A stretch of 64,000 nt of DNA from Climacium dendroides (taxonomy: Eukaryota; Streptophyta; Bryopsida; Hypnales; Climaciaceae). Location: the NCBI GenBank assembly GCA_950106755.1, contig OX467091.1, forward strand, positions 5,411,538 through 5,475,537, given 5' to 3'. Made by a program: the position numbers and the translations under genes. Positions 10,430 through 22,700 of the stretch are shown piece by piece. How positions within the stretch are numbered: the stretch's first letter is position 1; every line of letters begins with the position of its first letter. The notes beneath the pieces were generated by a model, which was not told where the DNA came from, ran no database searches, and saw only the letters and a list, made by a program, of their open reading frames with translations.

Positions 10430-10930
10430 ATTAAAATTAGTAGGAGCTCAATCACTCATAGTTAAATCAAATTAAAGCAAGAATTATACTTGAAGTAGAA
10501 TTTTAAACCTCATTTAGTCATAGTAGAATAAATATTTCAAAAAACTTTGGGCTAAAAAAAAATTGGGAAATCAAGTTAAATTTCATCTTCAAAAATCATT
10601 TGATATTTCAAGACTTCAATAAAAGGTTATGGACAAATTTCAAAAAGGAGTTGGAAGGGACATTTTCTTTTACATTTTCAAACATCCTCTCTAAACTCTT
10701 AATTGAAGGCTTGAAATATCAAACAATTTTTGAAGATGAAATTTAGATAGATTTCCCAACTTTTTTTAATCCAAAGTTTCTTGAAAAAAGTTATTCTACT
10801 ATGACTAAATGAGGTCTAGAATTCTACATCAAACACAATTTTGACATTTTAACAATGAGTGGTCAAGCTCTCATTTTCAAATTATCCCATATCCTTTGAG
10901 GATTTATGGTGGACAATCAATTTCAATATG
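10430..10930. repeat. Foldback repeat F1, copy 1
   Basis: The left arm ('cctcatttagtcatagtagaata', near 10509) reappears reverse-complemented on the right ('ttctactatgactaaatgaggt', near 10793). The inner arms 'gggaaatcaagttaaatttcatcttcaaaaatc' and its complement also pair. Arms are roughly 130-200 bp with a short centre. A related foldback lies at 44200-44760, with its core in the opposite orientation. It is non-coding. Confidence 0.65.
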
Positions 10931-11159
10931 AAAATGATATCTCCAACCTTTAGTCCTACAAATAATTTCTAAGCAAATCCTTAACTCGGCCATCAAAATT
11001 AGTTTTTGTTGGCAAAGGGTTCAATGACAATGGGATTTTGATTCAAAGGATTCTAAAATTTTTAGCAAATCATCTTAACATTTCTATGTGGTTTGTTCTA
11101 GATCTAGCAAAGAAAATAGTATGTAGTAGTGTATTGTAAAACAAACCATCTCCTTCAAA

Positions 11160-11560
11160 TAGACCCTAGCTTTAGGGGGAGAATGGAGATGAAATGATCC
11201 TTGAATGAACTACTTTAGCAATTGAATGCATCTAGAAAAATTTATTTTTCTATTGCCAAAGTCAATCATAGTCTTTGAATTTGCACATCTCTTTACAAAT
11301 TGCAAGTGGATAGATTTTGGGAGACCTATGGTCACAAATAGGTGTCTATGTCCTTAAACTTTGAAAATTTATAAGTAATTCAAAAATGCTTAGAAAAATA
11401 CAAAATCACTTGTGTTATGTTCCATGTCTATTTTACTTTCTTTGAAAAATTATCTAAGAATATTTTTGTCCACAAAAACCTATGAAAAAGGCAAACTAGC
11501 CCTTAAATGGTTGCTTTTAGAGCATACTACCATACACCATAAATCTACTACGATAATCTT
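11160..11560 (+). repeat. Dispersed repeat R2, copy 1
   Basis: Clearly homologous, in the same orientation, to about 45780-46145. Both contain 'cacaaataggtg', 'ctttgaaaatttata', 'acctatgaaaaaggtaga/caaac' and 'cttttagagcatactacc'. Both lie downstream of a copy of the F1 foldback, so the two loci (about 10.4-11.6 and 44.2-46.1 kb) are probably copies of one longer element. Confidence 0.65.
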
Positions 11561-11694
11561 GACACCGTGTACTAATACTTACTTTAATTCCCCATGTGGA
11601 TGTTTTTTGTGGATGAAACTTACACAGAGGAAACTGAAGGCAGCGTCTCTAGTCTACTTAATGTTATTCACCTTTGGCCGACTTGTTCAACTTT

Positions 11695-12084
11695 CATTAG
11701 GAAAAAATTGAACCCCCAAAGAGGCTACTTCGTAATGCAAAAGCTTGGGTGGAAAGAGCCTTCTCAACTCACTATTTGGGCCAAGAATTGCATGATAAAT
11801 TAAAAAATTCATCATCATTATCCTAATCATTTATTGCACAATGAATTCAAAAATTCATCATCATTATCCTAGTCATTAATTGCATGATGAATTCAAAAAT
11901 TTGTCATCATTACTCAATTCATCTTCATGATCTTATAAATCTCATGATGGTTCTATCATGAAGAATGAAGCACATGCCAAGTGGTGGTTCTAATGAGGAT
12001 GGGCCACCTTCATATTCATTCAATTAGTATAAAAATTGGTAAGAAAACTCAAGGCCTCTTTGTGGGTTCAATTTTTTCCTAATG
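11695..12084. mobile_element. MITE-like element, family CATTAGG, copy 2 (390 bp)
   Basis: It has the same inverted ends as the copy at 8035-8436 (CATTAGGAAAAAATTGAACC ... GGTTCAATTTTTTCCTAATG) and a near-identical interior, including 'cttgggtggaaagagccttctcaact' and 'tctatcatgaagaatgaagc'. Flanks (aacttt / aatagg) show no obvious target duplication. Confidence 0.75.
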
Positions 12085-12689
12085 AATAGGGTGATAATGC
12101 AACGAAGTAGGTGCTTTCATTTTTCATCTTAAATTACCTTCTTTGCCTCACTAGACTATTTCAAGTAAGTTATAATTGTGTTCAAGGGGATTCTTTTTAT
12201 AAACAAATTGGACCCCACTACATTACCAAAAAACATCACATAATAATTAGCCAAGCTTGAAGGCTAGGTAATGACGAGATACCGCTAATGAGCAAGGAAG
12301 ACCAAAACCAACTAACTGAAGAAAGACCTACATCAGGAAAAAGCCCCCCCATTGCAACAATATTGTTGTGTTAAGTACTATTTAGCCGGGTCTTTATAGA
12401 AAGTACTTTGCATTATAGGCCACAAAGACCTGATAATGAAGCTTGGCATTGGTTATAGTGCTTGGCATGATGTTTTCATTGTTTAAGGCAGCTCAAAAAT
12501 TTTGGGACATTGAATTTTGGGGCTTCAGGGAAATTTTTCAAACAGGGTCTGTTGTCCGCGTGCTTAACGCAGCAGGAGTCCTTCCCCCTTGGGCTTCCCA
12601 TCATGTGAGGGCCCCACCCCTCAGGTTCGGGCTCCCACCCTCACCTTCCAGGCACGACCCTCATATGACAAGAACCCCTGGGAGAAGGC
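12085..12689. other. Intergenic DNA with a small GC-rich island
   Basis: Mostly unremarkable, but 12545-12690 is sharply richer in C+G than anything nearby (runs such as 'gggccccacccctcaggttcgggctcc'). The island ends where the 12690-13310 inverted repeat begins. The open frame over it looks like a by-product of composition, and I do not call a gene. Confidence 0.4.
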
Positions 12690-13310
12690 CTCCCACTGTA
12701 CAGTAAGGTCTACCTCATTTACAAATCTTTCAATCAGTTTTCATTATAAAGTTCAACAACTTTAGGAAGCTCTAGCATGCTCAAAAACAAACCAATTTTG
12801 AAACCACAAATTGTGTTGGAATCTCAATGAAGTGCACTTCAACTTTATAACAAGTGAAAATGTAAAATCCAAAATCTTACCACAATTTGAATTTCTTTTA
12901 TACAATATCTACCATCCTTTGAAAGATAGTCAAAGATTTTTTGCAATGTGGTGAAGAATAAGCAAGAAATCATGCAAGCAATTCAAGTGGTATAGAATGA
13001 AGTGTATCTACAACAACTACAAACAATCATTTTGAACATGCCTAATCAGATGTGAGCAGAAATTTTGGCGAAAGGTGGTACTACTAAATGATAGATAGTG
13101 TACAAAAAACATCCAAAATGTTGTATAATTTTGAATTTCACATATACATAATTGTTATGGTGATAAAGTTCTCTTCTCTACAATTCCAACACAACTTGCA
13201 ATTTGAAAATTGATTCATTTTTGAGCATGATATGGTTTACTAAAGTTTAGGAACTTGCTAGTGAAAACTGCCGGGGAGCCAAAATTTGTAAATGAAGTAG
13301 ACCTTACTGT
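12690..13310. repeat. Inverted repeat, about 620 bp, next to a larger foldback
   Basis: 'cactgtacagtaaggtctacctcatttacaaat' at the left is the reverse complement of 'atttgtaaatgaagtagaccttactgtacaat' near 13280-13312. 'tagcatgctcaaaaacaaacc' at the left pairs with 'tcatttttgagcatgatatgg' near 13214. Arms are about 170 bp, imperfect. Its right terminus abuts or overlaps the left terminus of the 13307-14306 foldback. Confidence 0.65.
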
Positions 13311-14306
13311 ACAATGGGGTACAGCTCAATTACGAATTCTTGCATTCACAGTGAAAAAAAAGTTCACTGCTGCCCACTTTGACGCCCTCCCGAGGGCTGA
13401 AAAATTAATATTTTCTCACGAATTTTTTTTACAAGATCCTCTTTATGCTAATAACATATGTGCCAAATTTCAAGTCCAAAAAATTTATACAAAAAAAGAT
13501 ATTCAAACATGTACCAACATGTGTTGTTCAAAAAAAATTTCACTAATACCAACTTTGACACCCTCCCAAAAATTGAAAAAAAAAGTTTTGGCCTTGAAAT
13601 TTTTGGTGTAAGATAAACTTAGTGAAACTAACTTATGTACAAAATTTCAAGTTCAAAAAAATTTCCCACAAAGAGTAGTTCAACTTCTACCAACATGTGT
13701 AGTTATGAATTTTTTTTCCATAACAACACATGCTGGTAGATTTTGAATATATCTTTTTTTAAGTAAATCTTTTGGCCTTGAAATTTCACACACATATTAC
13801 CAACATAGAGGTGATCTCATGCCAAAAATTTCATGGTACATAAACAATTTTTTTGCCCTTGGGAGGGTGTCAAAGTTGGGCCATAGTGAAATTGTTTCTC
13901 ATGGCTACACCTATCAATTGGTAGAAGTTGAACTACTCTTTGTGGGAAATTTTTTTGAACTTGAAATTTTGCACATTAGTTAGTTTCACTAAGTTTATCT
14001 TACACCAAAAATTTCAAGGCCAAAACTTTTTTTTTCAATTTTTGGGAGGGTGTCAAAGTTGGTATTAGTGAAATTTTTTTTTGAACAACACATGTTGGTA
14101 CATGTTTGAATATCTTTTTTTGTATAAATTTTTTGGACTTGAAATTTGGCACATATGTTATTAGCATAAAGAGGATCTTGTAAAAAAAAATTCGTGAGAA
14201 AATATTAATTTTTCAGCCCTCGGGAGGGCGTCAAAGTGGGCAGCAGTGAACTTTTTTTTCACTGTGAATGCAAGAATTCGTAATTGAGCTGTACCCCACT
14301 GTACAA
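13307..14306. repeat. Long near-perfect foldback, about 1.0 kb
   Basis: Arms of about 400 bp (about 13307-13705 and 13905-14306) are near-perfect reverse complements, from 'gtacaatggggtacagctc' at the left to 'gagctgtaccccactgtac' at the right. The arms carry repeated sub-units around 'tttgacaccctcccaaaaattg' and 'ggccttgaaattt', which also recur in the loop, so the element looks built from an amplified shorter unit. The transcript would form a long double-stranded RNA. An open frame of 118 codons in the left arm (13255-13611) is mirrored by the repeat and is probably not a gene. Confidence 0.85.
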
Positions 14307-14342
14307 TACTGCTTCAATGGTTGAACAATGGTTGAATAGTAA

Positions 14343-14442
14343 AGTATTAAAAGCAAACTGTTGTAGTGTTGCAACAATACAATTTCAATGGGGATATACT
14401 CTATCCACTGTTGCAGTATAGCAATAGTTTGCTTTTAATACT
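14343..14442. repeat. Hairpin with about 33-nt arms
   Basis: 'agtattaaaagcaaactgttg' at 14343 pairs with 'caatagtttgcttttaatact' ending at 14442. Over about 33 nt there are roughly four mismatches, and the loop is about 34 nt. Size and pairing resemble a small-RNA precursor or a tiny MITE. Confidence 0.6.
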
Positions 14443-15209
14443 CTCTGTCTCTAAATCTGCTTCATCTCGTCCAACTATTCCAATCAGGATTCAAATGTAC
14501 ATCCAGTACCTAAGTACCGAGGAAACAAAATAATCAGACACCTTCTCGTGTACTTCAGACTTCAATTTCTACCCTTCTTTCAAGCTGCAAGGTCATTGGG
14601 AACTGGCTGTTCTAATTCCCAAGGTAAGCAACCTGTTCTTCAGAGGTAAGCAACCCTCAAATTTCTTGACTATGTTTTTACCAAAATTGCTCCAAAACTG
14701 CCATTTTTTAGTACAAGTATCAATTTTAGAAGGAAAAAAAAATTTGGACTCATGTAATTACAAGATCTGTAGTATGTTGTAGTATGTAGTATGTTGGATT
14801 GAGAAGATGTGGAAAACAATTCAGAAATTTTCCTTGCGTAGATTGCAAAATATATGCGTTTGAAGTGACATAAATTCTTTTTAGGGTCCCAGGGCAGCTG
14901 ATCTCCACAAGGTCACATTTGTATGAAGAAACGTCCCAAATGGTGGTGATTCTTTCGATTCATTCTTCAAGACAAGTTGGCTATATGCTTGAAATATTTT
15001 CAAGTCATTTGGAATTGTACAACATATAGGAAAAAAATAGTAACTAGAAAATGATTCAAAGTACAAAATTGTTAACAATTTAGTTATAGAATTGAAAATG
15101 ATGATTCCAATGGTTATTGGTTAATGAACAATCTATATCCTAAGATTTTGTTTTTTCCAATTTTTTTGAAAATTGAGTTGAATGAAGGACTTCAAAGTTT
15201 ATCTTAGAA
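14443..15209. other. Intergenic DNA, nothing recognised
   Basis: No supported gene. Two 'aggtaagcaac' strings near 14620-14650 look like splice donors, but no open frame leads into them. Confidence 0.45.
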
Positions 15210-15562
15210 TAGAGAATCTATAATTGTACACAAACTAAAACTTCTTGTAACTTTCATCTCATTAATCAAAAGGGAATGATTCAAAGCTTTCCACATATAA
15301 ATAAATCTAGAGAAACAATTTTAAATTTTTATTTCTTAAAAGAGTGATTTAAAAAAAAATTGTTGCTTGAACTGTCCACTAAGCAATGGATACAACATAT
15401 TATACAATAACTTTTTAAACATATAGTCAAAAGTTATGAAAATTGTTGGTCCTTAAAGCTACTCCTTAGGCACATGTTGTGTGAAAATTTCAAAGAAAAA
15501 AAATAAATTTTTTGTTTATAGTAAACTACCAAAAAAACACAATTTAGGGCTTTAGGGGTTAA
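15210..15562 (-). repeat. Dispersed repeat R1, reversed copy with TTAA end
   Basis: It ends 'ggctttaggggttaa' (reverse complement TTAACCCCTAAAGCC). It contains 'gttatgaaaattgttggtccttaaagct' matching the copies at 7847-8540 and 26795-27172. This copy has no CATTAGG insertion. The inner boundary is approximate. Confidence 0.6.
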
Positions 15563-15975
15563 TCATGCTTACTAGAGTTAGTGAATGTTGTGTGCCTTTG
15601 TCTTCAACTATTCTACACTTAGCTTTATTTTGCCAATTGCACCAACAAAATAATAGTAATTGTGGCTCAATTTTAAAAAAAAAAAACACATGGACATATT
15701 CCATTGAAAAAAGGAACAAGTACATAGAACCACAAGAGCAAGTCCCTAGTGGAGATTTTTTCATTTTCTAAAACAATATCATTTTCAATCTCTTTTTAAA
15801 AAAAATACAAAACAAAACCAGGGGAGAAAAAATAAGTTAAAAAGTAGACCACCCTAGTAGGCAAAGCCTACTACTAAGCTAGGGCCATGTAGGCCTAGAC
15901 TCAAGCAAGCAATCCTAAAAATCCAAAACCAACTCATGCAAAGGCCCTCATCTTAGGTTAAACTGTCAACTCATT

Positions 15976-16526
15976 TTAACCTTTAAAAGAACATTTCACG
16001 TCCAAATTTGGTCAATCTTCATTACATTTGTACATTAAAATATAAATTTCAAAAATTTGATATTTTTCATATGTAGTAATATATTTTTAAAATTTAATCT
16101 CATTTTTTCATAATTAAAAATATAAAATTGGATTTTATATGATTTTAAAAAGAACTTTCCATCTAAAAATCATAATAATTACAAAAATGATTAAATAGTA
16201 AGATATTTTAAGAAAAATAGAAATAGTAGTGAAAAACATCATGGTGTAATTTATGTATTCCATGAGATTGCACCAAGGGAAATTCGATAGAAAAATTTCA
16301 AATGTGGTGTATTTTGAGTTTTCAAGATGCTATCTTGAAAGTGTCACAAAAATTACAATTTTAACAATTTTGAAAAAAATTCAAATGGATTAATAGGAAA
16401 TAGATTATTGGAGCTAGTACATTTTCTTAGTTAATTTTTTTTAAAATTTAAATAAAAAACTATGTGAAAATTCAAGTTTTGACTTTCAAAATGCCTGAGG
16501 GGCTTGTATTGTCCTTTAAAGGTTAA
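15976..16526. mobile_element. TTAA-bounded inverted-repeat element (551 bp)
   Basis: The left end is TTAACCTTTAAAAGAACA. The right end reads, in reverse complement, TTAACCTTTAAAGGACAA. Both ends include TTAA. There is no coding capacity. It shares the TTAACC(C) terminal theme with the elements at 30291, 43437 and 55015. Confidence 0.5.
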
Positions 16527-17879
16527 GATGGGATCTCTTGCTCAAAACCTTTTTTTTTTCAATCAAATGAAACGAAATTTTTCCCATTGAAATACATGGA
16601 CAATTTCCATTGGTAAAAGGAAGTGAAACAATAAAAGGGAATTTTATTGCAAAGGATAAAATACGTAATCAATATGTAAAATATTATGAGCTTTTTGGGG
16701 TGACTTTTCAAAGTATAGAATATTCCTCCCAATTTTGCCCTAATTTTTGTCGATTTTGAAATTTCCCCTCTTTTTTTGTAGGCCATTAAATTTCAATTAT
16801 CCTCAATAATTTCAAAATCAAATTGTAATTGTTTTATTCACAATTTCCATTCAAATGATACATCACTTCAAAATTCTACAATTGCAATAATGTAAATCTA
16901 TATCCGTACAAAAGAATCTATACACCTATCATGTTGAATCTATACAACAATTTCACTTTGAGTTCTTCAAAAAATCCTTCAAGCTATTTGTGTCAACCGT
17001 GATGTTGAACGTGCATCCCGTGCAATTTGAAATGCAACTTACAAAAGCTCACACAACAAGTGCAACGGCGGAAGTGGAAGTGGCACAAGCAGAGCAAGCA
17101 TCGAGACCGCCAGAGAGAAATGAAATGTGAAAAAAAACCATTGAAAAAGCGCATGTAACCCTAAAACAGACAGGACCAATGGTAGGGAAAATCTCGCAGG
17201 TTCTGATTACGCAATGGAACGTCCATTGGTCGGCGCCTTGTGGCAGATTACGCCAATGGACGCTCCATATTACGTGCCACATGTGGCCTGGCAGGGAGCG
17301 AGCGACGACAGAGAGCAAGGATACAAAGACACAACAGGACCCAGCAAAGACAGAAAGGAAGGAGGAGATCAGCACAGGGAGGGCCACCCCCGCTGCCCCA
17401 GCCGTCCATTCTCTTCAGGAGGGTTGAAAAGATGAAGCTCTGCTAGGAAGCGACTCAACCTTTTGCTATCACCAAGGGCCAAGGCCGCGGGGGCCCGCAA
17501 TCATACTGAATGTTGAGACCGCAGCAATATTATATTGTGTGTTTCTGTGACTTGTGGGGGGTCCTTCTTTTATGAAGCTCCCTGCGTCGGTCGCCGCTTC
17601 TCAACTTAGCTGGACCAGGGCTTGCGTCCGGGAAATGGTCAGTGGCTAACATTAATCTAGTCAGTCGGTACAGACTTTTCACTTATCTGTATTTCCCCTT
17701 CTTTCCGAAATCAATCAAAGGAGTGAGTGGGAGCCCTTCCCTTATCAATCTTAATTCATGAGAGAACCCGATTACAAATCCAACTTTAATTTGAAGATCC
17801 TGAACGGTCCTACACGGAGTCTCTCCCCCTCATCGATCGAGCGTTCCTCTGTTTGAGTTTGTGTCGCATGTTCACGTTC
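16527..17879. other. Intergenic DNA before gene 2; 17050-17650 GC-richer
   Basis: No supported gene. Several overlapping open frames on both strands at 17049-17446 contradict one another and none shows a recognisable domain. The G+C rise may mark regulatory DNA upstream of gene 2 or the remnant of another element. Confidence 0.4.
17206..17275. repeat. Inverted/direct repeat pair around CCAATGGACG
   Basis: 'tggaacgtccattgg' (17215) is matched by 'ccaatggacgctcca' (about 17253) as an inverted repeat with one mismatch. Both arms are preceded by 'attacgc', giving a direct repeat as well. It contains CCAAT and could be a regulatory palindrome; position far from a start codon makes this uncertain. 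Confidence 0.4.
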
Positions 17880-19700
17880 AGTTTCATCTTGGCTCTAAAT
17901 TAGTCCTAGCATTGAGCTGTGCTCCTAGGATCTTGAAACAAGTATATAACTAGGCAAGTGCCTCATTCTCTTACTTTTAATTTTTCCGAGCACAATTCTT
18001 TGGGAACTGTATTCATGTTGATCAGCTGTACGAATGTACGTGTGGTTTCGCTTGTTTGAGAACTTTGAATTGTTGGTCAAGTTTTTGCTGGATCGAAACC
18101 CACCTGGAAGCATGCTTAGACACAGGCTAGCTAGCTAGAACTAGGGAGATTATCGATCGATCTGTGGTTCTCGGATTGCCATTCCCGGTTCATAGGCTTG
18201 GTCGTCAGACAATGGGAAAAGTTGTGCCACTGCTTTTTCCTACGACTTTTTAATTTCCCTAATTGCAAAACCATTACCTAAGGAAAACTGTCAATGTTTC
18301 CGTAAGAAAAGAACCTTGGACAGTCTCTCTCTGAGACATAAGGTGCGGTAGTAAGGGCTGTCGCGTCTTGTATCTTCCACTATGTAAGGTTTATATGGAA
18401 CTTAGTCAGTGAAGCTGCAAGCCTGGCTGCAAGATTGACTTCGGTTCGAACCTCTACTGTTCAAGACATGTAATTTGCGGCGGTATTTGTTCGTCACGTC
18501 AAGTCTTGCATAAAAGTTGATCAAAAGTGTAAGTTCGTTAACAGTGAATTTGGTGTGGGCTATCATGATAGCTTGTTATTCGAGCTAGCTTTGAATTTAG
18601 AGGTGAAAGCACGCGGATCGGAGATGATGGATACCATCTCGAACAGAGATTTTGTCGATTGAGTCAGTAGATTCGTCATCGTGAAAATTTCTCCAGACAA
18701 TTTACATAGTTTGCTTCCGTATTCTGTAATCCATTACGTGCAACTAGGGCTACTAAGTAGATGATTTTTACCAATTAAAAGGGGACAGCGTAATATGGAA
18801 AAACCTAACTAGACCTCTGGTGTATGGTCATGTTTGTTAGTTGGGCCAAATCTGCTGAGATTGACCCTTTTCCAGATCCATGCATGCCAGTCTCGATCTC
18901 TAAGAGTGTGAGCACTTGTGTGTCACAATTTTAAATTTGAAAATAAGCAAGTTGAAACAAATGTGACCATGACTATTAACGTCAATTCTGTTGAATCTGC
19001 AGTATTTCCATGAGCCATTTTGACATTTACTTTTACTTGTGCGGATAGACATGCAAATTAATATGCAAGTTGCACATTTGATCCACAACATTGTGCATAG
19101 CTACTCTAGGATATCAATGAAACCCCATCGATCCCCTTCTGACTCCTTAAATCACTTCTGATCCTTTTCTGTTTGAATGTCCATGGCACCAAAAATTTTA
19201 ATGGAATTGCCGCAATTCAACAGAACTCACCGTTATTATATTTTGTTTAAACCTAATGAGAAATCTGGGGTGCATGATGCAGGCATTTCAATTCTTCCAA
19301 GTCGAACTGCTCTTCCCATTTCCACGGATCACAAATTAACGGTGTATGAGATTCCTCGAAGATGAAGAATATTCTATCTTCTGTTCAGACTGTCATATCA
19401 TATACCAATTCGATCCACCATAATTGTGCTCACCACTGGGAAGGCCATGTCTTTGGTGTCAAGTGCGGGACTTGCTATCAATGGAAGTAATGGAGGACTA
19501 GGCTTGTATATCTTCAGAAATTGGAATCTTGTGATACCCCAAGGTGGGAGAGGTTTAGGGTTTTGGCGTGCAGAATCAATCCCGTCGATTGCTATATTGA
19601 TACTATACCGCATGGATTATTGACCAGATTATCGATCTATCTACTGAGTCCGACCCTTTTTCATTTCCCATATTCGTACTGTACGTGTGAGGCAATCGTC
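17880..19700 (+). promoter_or_regulatory. Upstream region of lectin-TIR gene 2, duplicate of 1-1888
   Basis: This aligns with the upstream region of gene 1 over its whole length, with small insertions (spacing to the gene 1 copy varies from about 17.81 to 17.93 kb). The TATA-like ggtttatatgg (18389) and telobox-like TTTAGGGTTT (19554) are kept. No gene was found. The in-frame TTG at 19521 and the extension it opens are not conserved in genes 1 or 3. Confidence 0.6.
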
Positions 19701-22700
19701 ATGGACTTCTCAGCCTCCGGAGGGTGCCACCAGCCAATTCACCAGGTGCCAAGGAGATCAAGTGTGAGTTCTGAGCACTCCTCCACGCTCCGTTTCTCAG
19801 GGTTCTTCTCCTTCATTCCAGCAGGGGCTCGTCTGTTTTGCGTAGGTATGCTGGTACTTCTTCTGACCTTGCCATGTCCACACCGCGTTGGAGCTGTCAC
19901 TTTTGCCTTCAATGGCTTCCAAGGAAGTGATATTTACATGGTGCCTGGTAGCCCCTGGACTTTCCAATCCAACACCAGTTGTTACTACTTTGATCCTCCT
20001 GAGGCATCGTGGAACAAAAGCGTTGCTGGTCGGTTTCTGTATCCGTCCCTGGTGCAAATGAAAGATCCAGCCACCAAACGAGTCAAATCTTTCAGTACCA
20101 CTTTCATTTACCAGATCCAGATTCCACAGGCTTACTCTTCTACTGTTCCCATTGGTCCTGGAATGTCCTTCATCGTGGTTCCAGACAACGTCACAGTGGG
20201 AGCTGCGGAAGACTACATGGGACTTTTCACCGCCGACACCTCCACTTCTTTCAAGAATTATGAGTCCGATGTTCATACCCTCGGGGTGGAATTGGACACG
20301 TTCAGGAACCCCGAGTTCCACGATCCCGATGACAATCATATTGGTTTGAATTTGGCAAGTATGAATTCGACTTTCATAGTCGACCCTGGCTGTCCCTTAT
20401 ACTCATTTGCTGAAAGTCTTTACACACAGATTTGGATTGACTATTCTGAAGCCGATTCTCGAATGGATATTTCCATTGCACTCTATGGGCAAGGCAAGCC
20501 AGTTACGCCACAAGGGTCACGGGCAGGGGTGGATTTATCGCTGCTCCGGGAATACATGTTCGTTGGATTCTCCACTGCCAACGGGATTGAAAGTAATAAT
20601 GTGCCGAGTGTGTGTGCGTGGAGCTTTAGCAACGACGGCATTCCAGCTCCTCCAATTGTTTTTGGCCTCAATGAAACCTCAGCATCACCTTCAGCTGGTA
20701 TGTTACTTTCTACTTATTACACGTGTTTTCATTTGGAATTTTCCATTTTTAGTTTATGACCGTACGTCCAGTTTTTAGAAAACCAAGTTATAATGAATAT
20801 TATGTCGCATCTTTATATCATAACAAGTGCTATGATTCATTTTAACACTGTAAATCAAAACACAGTGAATTTTAAGTCATAAAAAGTTTTATGTTGTAGC
20901 ACAAGAATCTCTTGTTGTCCTTTAAGTTACGGATCCAACAATGTAATTTTAAAAGAAATCTTAATACATCTGGAAGCTTAAGATGACTTTGAATCCTATC
21001 CTGTGGATCTTTCAAAGATATTTTGACCATTTCAAACCTCGTACCACCGACTTGGAGTGCATTCTTTCAATCTCCATGTTTCTCTCGTTTGTGTTTTACT
21101 TAATTTGGTCTTGATACTGATTTCAATTGCAAATGCTATGAATTGTATATACTATCAAAATAAAGCTCACCAATGCTAGTTTCTAATCAGCTTAAGTCCA
21201 AAGTTTCCTTAAAATGAGAAATTCAAGTAGGATATTCAGTAACATGTTTACAGGTTGCCTCATCAAATTTCCTAATGTAAGCCTGATTCTCAGCATTTGA
21301 TGTTCTTTGTAGAAGTTTACTTGGACCTTAAACTTTTAAGATTTTCTGATTGAGCTGATCAAGCTCATTTGGTTGTTGATATGAATTGCCTTTCATAAAT
21401 TGCTATTAGGTATCACGATAAGGTTTGCACTTTTGACATAGCTACAAAATGTTCAACGTTCTATATGATTGACATGTTGTCATGTGTTTCATCCTCATTA
21501 GATGCGCCTCTTGCTCTCCGGCCTTCACATGTATTAAGAACTCATTTGCATAGTGGAAGTCGACCTCTAAGCCTCAGTATCACACCTAGACCATTACACA
21601 CAACCATGGAGACAGTTATACTCGATTTGGTGATAATGATAATGATAGATGTCTCTGTTATCTTTCTGGCAATATACTTATTTCTTCGGCGCAGAAATCG
21701 GGTTCAACATCCTTTGCGTATTTTCATATCCCATGCAGGTGGTCCAGACGGATCAGGGAAACACTTTGCAAGGTTTCAACATGATATTATGACGTCAATA
21801 TTGAAGTCTCGCGTCAAAATCTTTTGTGATCGAGGTTGTTTTGAATATGGCAAAATCTTTGCACAGAGAATCTTTGAGGAATTAGCAAGGTTTGATGTAG
21901 GGATTGTGGTTGTAACTAAGGAATATTTTGAAGGGAAGTGGTCTATGACAGAACTGATAGCTTTTATGGAAGCTCAGAAGAATGATCCGAAGGAAAGAAT
22001 TCGCATACTACCCCTGTTCTATGGGTTCACACCTGATGAATTAAAGGGTCATTTGCGTGAAGGAACTTGGGAAGATAGTTGGAAGGAAATGGTCAGAGAT
22101 CCTCATCCAATCACGGTGGAAATGTGTAGAGATGCAGTGACGTGGCTTTGCACTAGAAGAGGCATTCTATACAATTTACACAACAGTCGTAATGACAAAC
22201 TTTACATGGACACAATTTGTAAGGAAATAGACGATTTAGTAGACATAGATAGGGAGTTTAGATCAAGTCTTGGCCCAATTGGCTGGATCAAGTCCACACT
22301 ATTAGGGAGGGTAACCTCAATGACCTTTATTGGCACTAAAAAGAGAAAGAGACTTGCAAATCAAAGAACTAGAAAGGAAATTGAAGTGATGATTTACATC
22401 AACAAACTGCTACGACTACTATTTGGATTTTCTGGGATATTGGTTATACTCCTCTCTATCATTTTGGACAATTTTTTCAATGACAAACCTATCCGCTTCA
22501 CAGCATTTGCAATATTGGCTCCAGTTATGATCTCTTTGGGCTTTCTAGCTTCGGGATGGTGTCCACGAATCCCTTTACGGTTCATCGCATTTGTAAAACG
22601 ATGCGCGTTTCTTCAACATGTGGTGGCTTGTAGCCCTTGGCATGATAATGTAGTAACTGATTTTTGTGGTAAAGTTTGCACTCTGGAACCCTTGGAACGA

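Noticed and set aside
13255..13611. 118-codon frame within the foldback
   Set aside because: It lies in an inverted repeat arm with poly-A/T runs and has no domain.
17049..17446. Overlapping frames of 68-112 codons on both strands
   Set aside because: Mutually exclusive, no conserved motif; best explained by higher G+C.
19521..19700. N-terminal extension of gene 2 upstream of MDFSASGG
   Set aside because: The frame starts at TTG, and genes 1 and 3 do not conserve the extension.
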